From NCBI RefSeq assembly GCF_904849725.1, contig NC_058524.1, positions 27,869,001 through 27,933,000 of the forward strand: a stretch of 64,000 bases of DNA, given 5' to 3'. Under the pieces are notes generated by a model. The model worked only from the letters and a program-made list of their open reading frames with translations. It did no database searches and was not told where the DNA came from. Below, piece after piece: positions 54,756-64,000 of this stretch (position 1 is its first letter; every line of letters starts with the position of its first letter). The stretch comes from Hordeum vulgare subsp. vulgare. Taxonomy: Eukaryota; Streptophyta; Magnoliopsida; Poales; Poaceae. Both the position numbers and the translations under genes were made by a program.

Positions 54756-55200
54756 CATATATATGTGTCTAGTGTCTTAGCTCGATGAGAGGAACTGTAT
54801 CGGATTTTGCTACTATAATACCATATGTCTCGGACAAGACTATCACTGTAATCTTCGATCATGGTTCGTGTTGCATCTTAATTTAATTTAGCATCAGATT
54901 CTGGCTATCACATGCCCACTGTGCTTTTCCTTTTACATTTTGCTTGCTTGATATATGCTGGTTGGGCAGATAAACTGCCATACCAACCAGTCGTAAGGTA
55001 AACGATTTAGCAGACTGCACGCAGATATTCTTTCTGCAAACCGTCAACATAACACAACTTTTTCGTGACCTTTTTGCTTAAAGAAGATGAAATAAAGAAG
55101 GCATTGGTTCAACCGTCAAAAAGATACGAGCATCGAGAAGATGAAATAAAGAAGGCATTTGTTCAACCGTCAAAAAGATGCGGCCATTGAATACGTCATG

Positions 55201-56327
55201 TAACCCCACATAAATGGTTGGGAACCAGATAAATTTAATTAATCTTCAATAGCCTCTCCAAAATATTGCTGCTGCATGTATGAAGCGGGATCTATAAGAG
55301 TTGTTGCTATGTATATGTTGGAGGTAATATCACGGGAAGTCACACAACTTGGGCTCCATGTTCAGTTTTGTCCTAAAACTTTAAAAATACGGATTTGTGG
55401 TCATCCAACTTGCGTTCGCGTGCAAATACAATCGCTTATCTTGTATTCGGATGTATTCTGCACCTTTGTGGCACACCAGCGTGGCTATGGCCCACTGTCA
55501 GGTCGGTGATGCATTTTTTTACAGAAGCACCCCTCACTCTATATTTAATTAACCAAAAGCCCCTCAATATCATGTGTAGGTCCCACTTGTCAACACGAGT
55601 GGTGGGAGAAATAAGAATGAAAAGAGGGTGTGGAGATGCAAAGTCCCGACTTCATACACAACCCACACACTAGGCGACCAATGCACCAACTACATGTTCA
55701 TGCATATATAGAGGTACACATCATTTTGCATTGGACGTAGGTTTTTTCTCTTGATTCCTTTTTTCCCCGGTTTCAGAAAAATCCTGGCTTTTTTCGACAA
55801 AAGTTCTAAAATGAAAAAAATCGCATCAAAATATATAATGTGTAACCCATAATGTACAAAAAAATTCCACCTTTAAGGATAGGAACATCTGGGTTTCAAA
55901 ATATCTGGGAGATTCCAGTTTTTTGCGCCTAAAATTTTCAAATGAATTTTCAATTCAAATCTTTTTAATGTTTAAATATATTTATTTTAATAAAAACATA
56001 AGTTATCGGAAATTTGGTCTGGGAGAAAAGCATGAATAGAGTAGTTGTCGTGTTCAAAATATAAACCTCTGTTCTCTTTGTATGCACTAACAAGTAGTAC
56101 TTGGTGTAGTGGTTAGCTCTTGGGCTTCCACCCTTGAGGTCGAGCCCATTTTTCGACAAAATTATCCATTCGCCTACCAACTTCTGGCTTTTGTATATAA
56201 TTAAATAAATTTAATTGTACATGTTTAACATCAACCGGTCATGGTGGGATGGAAGTATGTTTGAGTGTTTTTTTAATCTGCATTTGAGTGTTCTATTAAC
56301 AGATCGCTGGTTTGAACCTAATCTCTT
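55201..56327. other. No supported gene; distant similarity to the flank of copy A
   Basis: 55745-55985 resembles 35235-35370 (TCAAATGAATTTT.AATTCAA landmark). GTAGTGGTTAGCTC ... GAGGTCGAGCCC (56107-56146) looks like Pol III A/B boxes, a possible SINE relic. No reading frame convinces. Confidence 0.4.
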
Positions 56328-56663
56328 TTTTCTTCTTTTTTTTGGTAAAATTGTATTACTCAGTCATCAACCTTACAAAACTCAACCACTTTTGGAAGTC
56401 CGGATCCTAAGCAGACTAAAGTTCTGCTCTTAGAACAAGCAAATTTAGCTAAGAAATCACTAACTAAATTTTCACATCAGTTGATATGAGTAATACGAGT
56501 CGGACAAAGTGACTTTAGATGCTTTACTTCTGCCACCCGAGACGCATAGCCAGATTGATCAGAGTCCCTTGCATTCAATATGTTCACCGCCGAGAGGGAG
56601 TCCATCTCAATGAGAACTAGGAGTTCCTATCGCTGTATTGCAATAGATGGACCTTCCATGCAT

Positions 56664-57057
56664 TGTTGGCTTTTGAACCATAAATCAAATCACGACCGAA
56701 GCTAATACATGGATGTGTGTAAAGCTGGCTCGAAGCAAGCAAGCAAGCAGGTTAATGGATTCTTGAACCTGGCTTGCTAGCTAGCTCTAGTCGGTCGAGT
56801 TTCTTTCAACGGCGTTGACGGAACTCAACGAAAACGAATCGATAGCCGCAAGCTCGTATCGAGCCTATTAACTTTGTTGCATTCGATCTTTCTGATCTGA
56901 TACAAAAACTACACAGGGGTATACGTATATATATTGCTAAACTAGACCTACTGCAAACCGACTCGGTTTGTAATACTACTAATCCTACTCGGTTTACAAT
57001 ACTAACTAAATTAGGACACACGTGTACGTTTAGACTACAACTAGGTTAATTACTACA
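56664..57057 (-). repeat. 3' LTR of the right-hand Copia
   Basis: 394 bp; TGTTGGCTTTTGAACC...TAATTACTACA on the plus strand, TATATATATTGC near 56927. Confidence 0.88.
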
Positions 57058-57954
57058 TTCACCTCCTTAACCTTGTTGATGTGTCTTCATTGCTTGCACT
57101 CCGACTTTCTTCCTCATCTCGATGAACTTCTGTCGACCGAGGGACTTGGTGAAAATATCGGCAAGCTGGTCCTTCGTATTCACGTGCAGAACTTCTATCA
57201 TCCCTTCCTCAACGCACTCCCGGATGTGGTGGAACCGGGTATCTATGTGCTTGCTCCTTTCGTGATGAACCGGATTTTTGCACAATGAGATTGCAGCTTG
57301 GTTGTGACATCCTCGACTTTTGCTACAGTAGTAGTTGTAATTAAGCTACAGTGATCAACCGCTAATGATGCCACGTCATCGGATTTCCATCTCAGACCCG
57401 CGTTGATTCGAGTTTGTCCGAATTTCAAATTTGAAAACAAAAGTAGAGTACGTTATGAGTTCATTGCAAATATTAAAAGAATATATATGTAAAAAAAGGG
57501 GAAAGTATTAAAGAAATAATAATGATAAAAGAAAGAAAAGAAAACTGAAAGAAAGGATTAATAAAAAGAAAAGGGAAAAGGTAAAACAAAATAAAAACAA
57601 ATCAAAAAAAAAAAAGGAAAGCAACCCACCCCCCCTGGCCCAACTGGGCTCAAGGCCCAGCCGGCCCCCACCTCCATCCCGCAACCCTAATCCCCCCTGG
57701 CGAGCCCCTCCCCTCGCCAAACTCCCTCCCCCCCCCCCCCTGGGCGCCGCCGCCAGCCAACCCCCCTCGTGGGGGGCCCCACCCCACCGACACTCCCTCT
57801 CCTCCCCACGACCCCCTCCACCATCTCGTAACTCCCTCCACTCTCTCTCTCTCGGCCCCCACCAACCGAGATCCCCATCTCGCCTCCCCCCACCGAGCCC
57901 CTCTCCCTCCCGCAGATCCCCGGCGGCCTCTCTACCTCCCGCCGGCGACCCCCC

Positions 57955-58066
57955 CCTCACGGCCACCTCCTCCCGCCGGCGGCCTCCTCCCCCACGGCCA
58001 CCTCCTCCCGCCGGCGGCCTCCTCCCCCACGGCCACCTTTCCCCCGCCGGCGGCCTCCTCCCTCCA
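57955..58066 (+). repeat. Three ~36-bp GC-rich tandem repeats
   Basis: CACGGCCACCTCCTCCCGCC followed by GGCGGCCTCCTCCCC repeats at about 57958, 57994 and 58030, the third slightly altered. Open frames on the minus strand here (Gly/Arg-rich) are compositional artefacts. Confidence 0.75.
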
Positions 58067-59794
58067 CCGGCCTATCCTCCCCCGGCGACCCCCCTGCCTC
58101 TCCTCACCGAGGGGCCCCCCCTCCCCGTCGCGCCCCCCCTCCTCCCGCTCGGTCCAGGAGGGACCGGGCAGGGAGACCGGCCTCCCTCGGCCCCTTCACC
58201 ACGCCGGCGAGTCCCTCCCCCACCGGGCCTCCCCTACGTCATCACCTCGCCGGATCCGGCCGGTTTCCCCCTCGCCGGCGCGTCACCATCGTCACCGTCA
58301 CCGTCACCGCCTCCACGCCGTCTCCACCGTCACCTTCGTGCGAACTCCGGCTTCACCGGGCCGTCACGTCACCGTCGGTGAGCCCCTCCTCGGGCTCCTC
58401 CCACCTTGTCGTTCTCCTCGACGTCACGGTTCCGTTCCGGCAAACGGGGCCTCGATCCGTCGACGGTGGACTCCGGTAGGAGGATTTGAAGTTTAGGTTC
58501 TTCTAGGTGGATTTGGAGCAAAGTGAGTTCTCTGTTTCTCTGTTAGCAGAGAGAGAGATGAGAGTTTTGAGAAAAAAAAATAATAATAACAAATGATGTA
58601 TTAGATGCCGTATGTATGTATGTATGTATGTATTCGATACCCGTATTATGTATGTATTTGCGTATATAGGCATGTGGAGGGATACGACATTTGTATGTCT
58701 ATTTATTTGTGATTAAAATGTGAATTTGGCCTTAGGTCACTTACCGGTGGGGCCAGTGCACCCGCTGTCTATGACAGGGAGGCCCCACGCGGTAGTTAAT
58801 ATAAATAATAATAAAAAATAAAATAAAATAATGTTTTTCTTAAAAATAAATAAATAAATAGATATATTAGTTAAAATAATTAATTAACATAATTAGAGTA
58901 TGACACGCGGGTCCCCCACTAAATTAATCTGATTAATTAATATTTAATCTTAAATAAAACTTGTGCCTATGACGTTCGGGACCCGCTGGTCAGTTGACCA
59001 GTCAAATGTGATGTCAGCATGACATCGCGATGATGTCATAATAGGATTTCATTAAATCTTTTAAATCTGTTTTTAATTCCTAAATAATTAATAAAACTTT
59101 GAAAATTAATATTAAATAATCCGTAAGTCAGATCAAATTATTTTCAACATGAAAGTTGATCAGCTAAGCGAGACGAACCCGGATACACGGTCCGTTCGCC
59201 TGTCACGCGTCCCTAGCATAGCAAACATGGAACTTTTCCATCGTTTCCAGTGTAACCGGTAGTAGCCCGAGACCCGGAAAATATCGTCAGATATTCTTCC
59301 GACCCGTCTGTGACGGATGTTCCTGCGTTAGCTCATGTCTAGCCTGCATCTTTTCATGTCATGCTTTGTGTTGCATCGGTGCTATTATTTATCGTTTCTT
59401 CCCCCTCTTCTTACCGGTAGACCCCGAGACTGACGCTGCTGCCGGGTACATCTACGACCCTGCCGATCAGTCCTTTGCCGCAGAGCAGCAAGGCAAGCAA
59501 ACTCCCCTTGATCATTCCTATATCGCCTATGTCTTTCTTTCTACTGCTTGCATTAGTATTTTGCTACTGTTGTAGTTAGCTCCTATATCTGATGCATAGC
59601 CTGTTTTTGATGAACTGTTACTTTCAGTCCTGTACTTTTAACCTGCTTAGTATAGGTGGAGCAGTCATCCCCTCTGACCCCGTAGTTCAGTTGCCCCGCT
59701 TGTTTTTCAATCTTGATCTCCGATCGACGAGCCAGACCCGACACAACACGTTCACCCCCTTCGTTGTACGACGCTACAGGGATACTATCGGGTA

Positions 59795-60003
59795 CCGAGG
59801 GTGACACCTCGCTAAGTACTCCTGATGATATCTCTGTAGTATAGCTAGTCGGTCGTGGTTATCGAGGGTGATTCCTCTTTCACCATTCCCGATGACGCCT
59901 CTGTCGTGCAACCCCGCGAGTGTGGGACCCCCGAGGGTGATTCCTCTAAGCCCACCTTGACGGGTACATCGTTCGGGATCCAACGAGGGTGATTCCTCGG
60001 ATT
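59795..60003 (+). repeat. Four spaced copies of GAGGGTGAYTCCTC
   Basis: CGAGGGTGACACCTCG (59797), CGAGGGTGATTCCTCT (59863 and 59932) and CGAGGGTGATTCCTCG (59986). Each can form a short GAGG/CCTC stem. Spacing about 55-70 bp. Confidence 0.75.
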
Positions 60004-63000
60004 CCCCCCGATGTTACAACCACACAGTTACTCGACCATGTTACTGGGTTCATTGGTGATTAGTTGTAAGCCGGGTGGATTCCCGTGAGACTGTGTTGTT
60101 GGCCTTTTTAAAATGCTATTGGATTTGGGTATTTGATCTGGGTTGGTCGGAGACCTTTTCGCACTAACCGGCTACGCGGGAAGAATTATGGGTACTCGAC
60201 GTCGCGGTATCAGCCGAAGCTTTTCAGATGCCAGCAGTGTAGCGGCGTGCGCCCGAGTGGTCCCGAGATGCATCGCGCTTGTGATTAAGGGATGCTAGGA
60301 CTGACGTCGGCCGCCCACGCCACGTGCAGGAGCGTGAAGGGGAACTGGGCCCATGAACCCTTTGTGCTTAGGATTTAGACCGGCGGGCTGGCCTCTCTGA
60401 TTAGTCTTAGGTGGGGCTGCGACGTGTCGATATTCCGAGGCCGGGCAGGACCCAGAAAAGTATGTCCGGCCAAAGTGTTATCGAGCGTGACGGGACATGT
60501 GGTGCACCCCTGCAGGGATGAAAATTAACTATTCGGATAGCCGTGTCCACGGTTACAAGACGACTTGGAGTTGTGCCCCGATCTTATACAACTACAATTG
60601 TTACTTAACGGGAATTAGTTTTGCCTCGGGATTGCTTCCTCGGAGGGAGTCGAGGGAGGATCTTTAGGCGTGACCTCACTTTAATATTGCTGCAACAATA
60701 TGACTATTAATGTGTTACCCCTGTTCTACTCTCGTCTATTGCTGCAAGACCCTGAAGATGCTAGTCTTCGATAGGACTAGGCCTTCTCTCCCTATTCTCG
60801 CATTGCTGCAGTCAGTCCACATATAACCCCCCCTTCTTTGATACTGATGCATAATTAGAATAGTTCTGATGTAAGACTTGCGAGTACTTTGGATGAGTAC
60901 TCACCGCTGCTTTGCTCCCCCCCTTGTTCCCTTGATCCGTTTGCTGCGACCAGATGATGAAGCCCAGGAGATGGAGGTCCCCGCCGCCGACGACTGCTAC
61001 CCCGACGGTGCCTACTACTACGTGGAGGCCGCTGATGATCAGGAGTAGTTAGGAGGTTCCCAGGCAGGAGGTCTCGCCTCGTTCGATCGTTGTATCTTTG
61101 TGCTAGCCTTCTCTAAGGCACCCCATGTTTTATGTCTGTACTCAGATATTGTTGCTTCCGCTGACTCGTGTGCTTATCGAGCTTTCGTATTCTAGCCCTC
61201 GAGGCCCCTGGCTTGTAATATGAAGCTGATGTTATTTTATTTGTGTCTAGAGTTGTGTTGTGATATCTCCCCGTGAGTCCTTGGGTTTGATCGTACGCAT
61301 TTGCGTGTATGATTAGCGTACGATTAAGCCGAGGGCGTCACATTGGTTGTCAATCTTCAATGACACCTTCTGCACCTCCCGCTTTGCAAGAATAGCTAGG
61401 AGTCTTCTCAGTCACACTGCTTGACAAGCCGCCGTGCTTGCCGCTATGTATTCTGCCTCGCATGAAGACAGTGCCACCACCTTTTGCTTCTGAGAATTCC
61501 AGCTAATCGGATTTGGGCCAAGGTAGAAAACCATGCCCGTTGTGCTCTTTCGGTCACCAACATCACCTGCCATGTCGCTATCTGAATATCCACGAAGGAT
61601 CAATCCTTCCTTTCCCTTTTTGTACGTGCAACCAAGATTAATGGTGCCTTTCACATAGCGTAGAATTTGATTGACCGTGCTCATGTGTTCGGTTGTCGGA
61701 TTCTCCATGAAACGACTCACGATCCCGACTGAATACGCTAAGTCAGGTCGGGTATGCACCAAATATCTCAGGCTGCCCACAACGCTTCGATACATTGTGG
61801 TGTCCACCGGCGGATTTGATCTACGCTTGCTCAACTTGTGACGTTGGTCCATTGGAACTTGTGTCGCGTAGCAATCTGACATGCCACACTTGTCCAATAA
61901 CTTGACCGCGTAAGCCGATTGACATAGGGAAATCTCTCCGGAGCTTTGCTTCACTTCGATGCCCAAGTAATAGCTGAGTAATCCCAGATCACTCATGCTA
62001 AACTTGTTCTTCATTTGCGCCTTGAAACGTTCAATTTCTTGTACGCTATCTCCAGTGATAATCAGATCGTCGACATAAACTCCAACTAGCAGGTTTGAGC
62101 CTTTGGAGTTCTTTGTATAGACTGCGTGCTCGAGGGGACATCTCTTGAACCCGAACAAGACCAGACTTCGGTCTAACTTTGAGTTCCAAGCTCTTGGCGC
62201 TTGCTTCAACCCATAAAGTGCCTTTTTGAGCTTATAAACTTTTCCTTCTTCGCCTTTCTTCTCGTAGCCGAGGGGTTGTTCCACGTACACTTCTTCTATG
62301 AGATCGCCGTTGAGGAAAGCGGATTTAACATCCATATGATGAACCTTCTAATCCTCTTGTGCTGCCAAAGCTAGGAGCACTCTCACCGTCTCGATTCGAG
62401 CAACCGGTGCAAACACCTCATCATAGTCAACTCCTTGACGTTGAACGTAGCCCTTTGCAACGAGTCTTGCCTTGTACTTCACAATGGCACCCTGTGTGTC
62501 CTTCTTTAACTTGTAGACCCACTTTAAACTTATCGTCTTTTGGTTTGGAGGTCGGGTTACCAAAGTCCACGTGTCATTGCTCTCAATTGCCTTCATCTCC
62601 TCATCCATGGCGTGCGTCCAGCTAGGACTTTTTCTCACCTCTACGAAGTTCGCCGGCTCCTCAACTCCGAACAGACATAGTCTGGAGTACTCGAGCGTAA
62701 CTGGCTTTGTGTACTTGTAGACTTTTTTGAGGGTCTTGTAGCGACGAGGCCCTGAGGAGTCCGTTGTGGCTTGCGAAGGAGGCGACACAAATTGTGTCGG
62801 TATTGATGCACTTGAGGAAGACGGCTAAGACCCTGGTGTGTCATCGACATCCGTGTCGTCGGCGTAGTCGTCGTGACCGTGACCATCATCTTGATTGTCG
62901 TCGTCACTATGCGCCTCGTTGTCGATGTTGTCGTCGAGATCTCCGCCTGTGTCGTGCGCCTCGGCACCGCCGCTGCCGGACTTGACCGACTCAACGTCGC

Positions 63001-63046
63001 TGTCCGTCATCGTAGATCGTAGATCGTCGAGGCTCTAGATACCAAT

Positions 63047-63440
63047 TGTTGGCTTTTGAACCATAAATCAAATCACGACCGAAGCTAATACATGGACGTG
63101 TGTAAAGCTGGCTCAAAGCAAGCAAGCAAGCAGGTTAATGGATTCTTGAACCTGGCTTGCTAGCTAGCTCTAGTCGGTCGAGTTTCTTTCAACGGCGTTG
63201 ACGGAACTCAACGAAAACGAATCGATAGCCGCAAGCTCGTATCGAGCCTATTAACTTTGTTGCGTTTGATATCTCTGACCTGATACAAAAACTATACAGC
63301 GGAATACGTATATATATTACTAAACTAGGCCTATTGCAAACCGACTCGGTTTGCAATACTACTAATCCTATTCGGTTTGCAATACTAATTAAATTAGGAC
63401 ACACGTGTACGTTTAGACTACAATTAGGTTAATTACTACA
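63047..63440 (-). repeat. 5' LTR of the right-hand Copia
   Basis: 394 bp, same ends as 56664-57057; followed on the minus strand by the primer-binding site at about 63031-63046. Confidence 0.88.
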
Positions 63441-63600
63441 TGCATGCCCCTATCTCTGCTTCCATGGCACCTGACAAGAGAATAGTTCTATGCATGAAGA
63501 AAATATAATGTTGCCTAGATGACCCCGGAGCGCCATTCCGGCTCCTGCCTTTCTATTATATTGAGGCCTAATCTGCACCATCTTTCTCCATTATATTTAG

Positions 63601-64000
63601 CACCAAACTGAACATCGAATGCAAGTTCTGTGTTCTATCATATTTCTTAGTTCAAGCCCCTTTAGTTAGCTAAAACACTATAAAAGTGCCTTGAGATGCT
63701 CTTGAGCTAACCACAATCCCATTGTTTGTCATATTATAATCACAGGAAAAATAGCACGTTATAGCGCCGCTAATAACACGCTAGAATTGTCACGTTATAT
63801 TAATTAGTGCATAATGTCTCGTTAATAGCATACTATACTGCACTATAACATGTTAATAGCATATTTTCAGGAACGACGCTATTTTATATAGCATGCTATT
63901 TTTTTCCTTGATCATAATACAACAAACTGCCATCTTTTTTACCATATTACTATGTTCCTCTGTCTGTTGCTGTTGTTGCTGCCTCCTCTGACTTAGATGG
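63601..64000. other. No supported gene; repeated TATA-rich words
   Basis: 63748-63905 contains many variants of TAGCACGTTATA / ATAGCATGCTAT in both orientations, reminiscent of transposon subterminal repeats, but no terminus is visible before the window ends. Confidence 0.4.

Larger units (their letters stand above)
46891..55200 (+). repeat. Gene segment copy C (CYSTM gene), interrupted by a Copia
   Basis: Matches copy A from CTGCTGCTACACTTC (46905 vs 29434) through the gene and 3' flank. The Copia at 47217-51201 splits it; joining the flanks gives the order seen in A (29755-29785). The upstream 3 kb contains two to three internal copies of a ~250-bp module (CAAATATGGCAGT.TAGT.A...TTAGAAGATAC; see 52765-52910, 53018-53150), and the same is true of copy A. 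Confidence 0.8.
57303..61342. mobile_element. 4.0-kb TG...CA element with 5-bp TSD, probably a solo LTR of a large (LARD/Sukkula-like) retrotransposon
   Basis: Ends TGTGACATCCTCG and CGAGGGCGTCACA, flanked by TTGGT on both sides (57298-57302, 61343-61347), inside the RNase H tail of a Copia. No protein-coding domain and no internal direct repeat were found, so one very long LTR (solo) fits best; a non-autonomous element without recognisable LTRs is the alternative. Contents: A/G-rich 57480-57620; very GC- and pyrimidine-rich 57620-58420; GTAT microsatellite near 58612-58633; AT-rich 58790-59130; repeats of GAGGGTGATTCCTC near 59800-60000. A 69-residue frame (59366-59575) is unsupported. Confidence 0.65.
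57067..63010 (-). pseudogene. Copia RT-RNase H remnant with acidic N-terminal region; three stops and one insertion
   Basis: Frame starts at Met 63010 (MTDSDVESVKSGSGG), runs through an Asp-rich region (DDDNQDDGHGHDDYADD), meets TAG near 62826, continues to RT (62788-62348: WVYKLKKDTQGAIVKYKARL, FAPVARIETVRVLL), TAG near 62348 where Trp is expected (ED*KVHHMDVK), then RT with YVDD at 62066-62077 and RNase H (YSDSDMAGDVGDRKSTTG) to TGA near 61414, again where Trp is expected (CQAV*). The RNase H tail lies beyond the nested element at 57285-57067 (DQLADIFTKSLG). No gag, protease or integrase. RT and RNase H cores are otherwise in one frame. Confidence 0.8.
56664..63440 (-). mobile_element. Copia with both LTRs but lacking gag, protease and integrase (minus strand)
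   Basis: 6,777 bp including a nested 4,040-bp element. Target duplication TGCAT (56659-56663, 63441-63445). LTRs 56664-57057 and 63047-63440, each 394 bp with roughly a dozen or more differences. Minus-strand primer-binding site TGGTATCTAGAGCC adjoins the right LTR. The internal region starts almost at once with an acidic ORF leading into RT. Confidence 0.9.
56328..63600 (-). mobile_element. LINE C-terminal RNase H region, split by a Copia
   Basis: Minus-strand frame around 56345-56640 reads LIEMDSLSAVNILNARDSDQ, then VAEVKHLKSLCPTRITHIN and LVSDFLAKFACSK: a plant LINE-type RNase H with its C-terminal part, ending near a T-run at 56328-56342 (poly-A on the minus strand). Across the Copia the frame continues at 63446-63560 (AMEAEIGACMEGP formed over the target site; MALRGHLGNIIFSSC further on). 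A stop and a frameshift show decay. Bases 56664-63440 belong to the insertion. Confidence 0.65.

Noticed and set aside
57508..57966. 152-codon Gly/Arg-rich frame with a hydrophobic C-terminus
   Set aside because: Product of a pyrimidine-rich, repeat-bearing stretch of the 4-kb element followed by an A/G-rich run; composition alone explains it.
59366..59575. 69-codon frame with a hydrophobic end in the 4-kb element
   Set aside because: Single short frame without homologous support in a region that otherwise looks like a long LTR.

Overview
This is eukaryotic, grass-type DNA, almost certainly from a Triticeae genome (wheat, Aegilops or barley type). I base that on recognisable Triticeae repeats: an Angela/BARE-type Copia LTR, a SIRE/Maximus-type Copia with an extra 3' ORF, Stowaway and Tourist-like MITEs, Helitron ends, a CACTA terminus and several plant LINEs. 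The host gene has a GT-AG intron and plant-type TATA boxes. No rRNA, tRNA, CRISPR or bacterial-type feature is seen. Family names come from memory of the sequences, not from a database search.

Layout. 1-3462: two Angela-type LTRs in opposite orientation; a minus-strand element has inserted into a plus-strand LTR. 3463-12414: the remainder of a decayed Maximus-type Copia (gag, pol, env-like third ORF, 3' LTR) carrying an array of odd palindromes. 12415-17780: Helitron ends, one short Helitron with duplicated internal segments, MITEs. 17781-22769: a complete Copia with identical 188-bp LTRs, a matching TSD and one unbroken polyprotein, the youngest-looking insertion in the window. 22775-29430: repeat-derived sequence (foldback, long tandem repeats, CACTA end, Helitron end, LINE ends).

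29435-56200 holds the only host gene family: three diverged copies (A, B, C) of a segment coding for a tiny cysteine-rich membrane peptide of the CYSTM family, resembling the grass cadmium-tolerance (CDT) peptides. Each copy was built with two alternative first exons (1a, 1b), each behind its own TATA box, and one shared second exon carrying nearly all the cysteines. Copy C (53.2-54.8 kb) is intact; A and B keep an intact exon 2 but have broken first exons. Fragments of the upstream part of the same segment also occur near 15.4 and 22.8 kb, so the locus has been duplicated at least five times. Transposons later entered the copies: a LINE in B, an internally deleted Copia in C, and other pieces. 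Other copies preserve the pre-insertion sequence.

56330-63600 is a three-level nest: a 4.0-kb TG...CA element (likely a solo LTR) inside a gag-less, integrase-less Copia, inside the RNase H region of a LINE. The last 400 bases are unassigned AT-rich sequence.

Functionally, the only likely working host gene is the CYSTM gene of copy C. The only element that looks able to encode its own mobility is the Copia at 17.8-22.8 kb.
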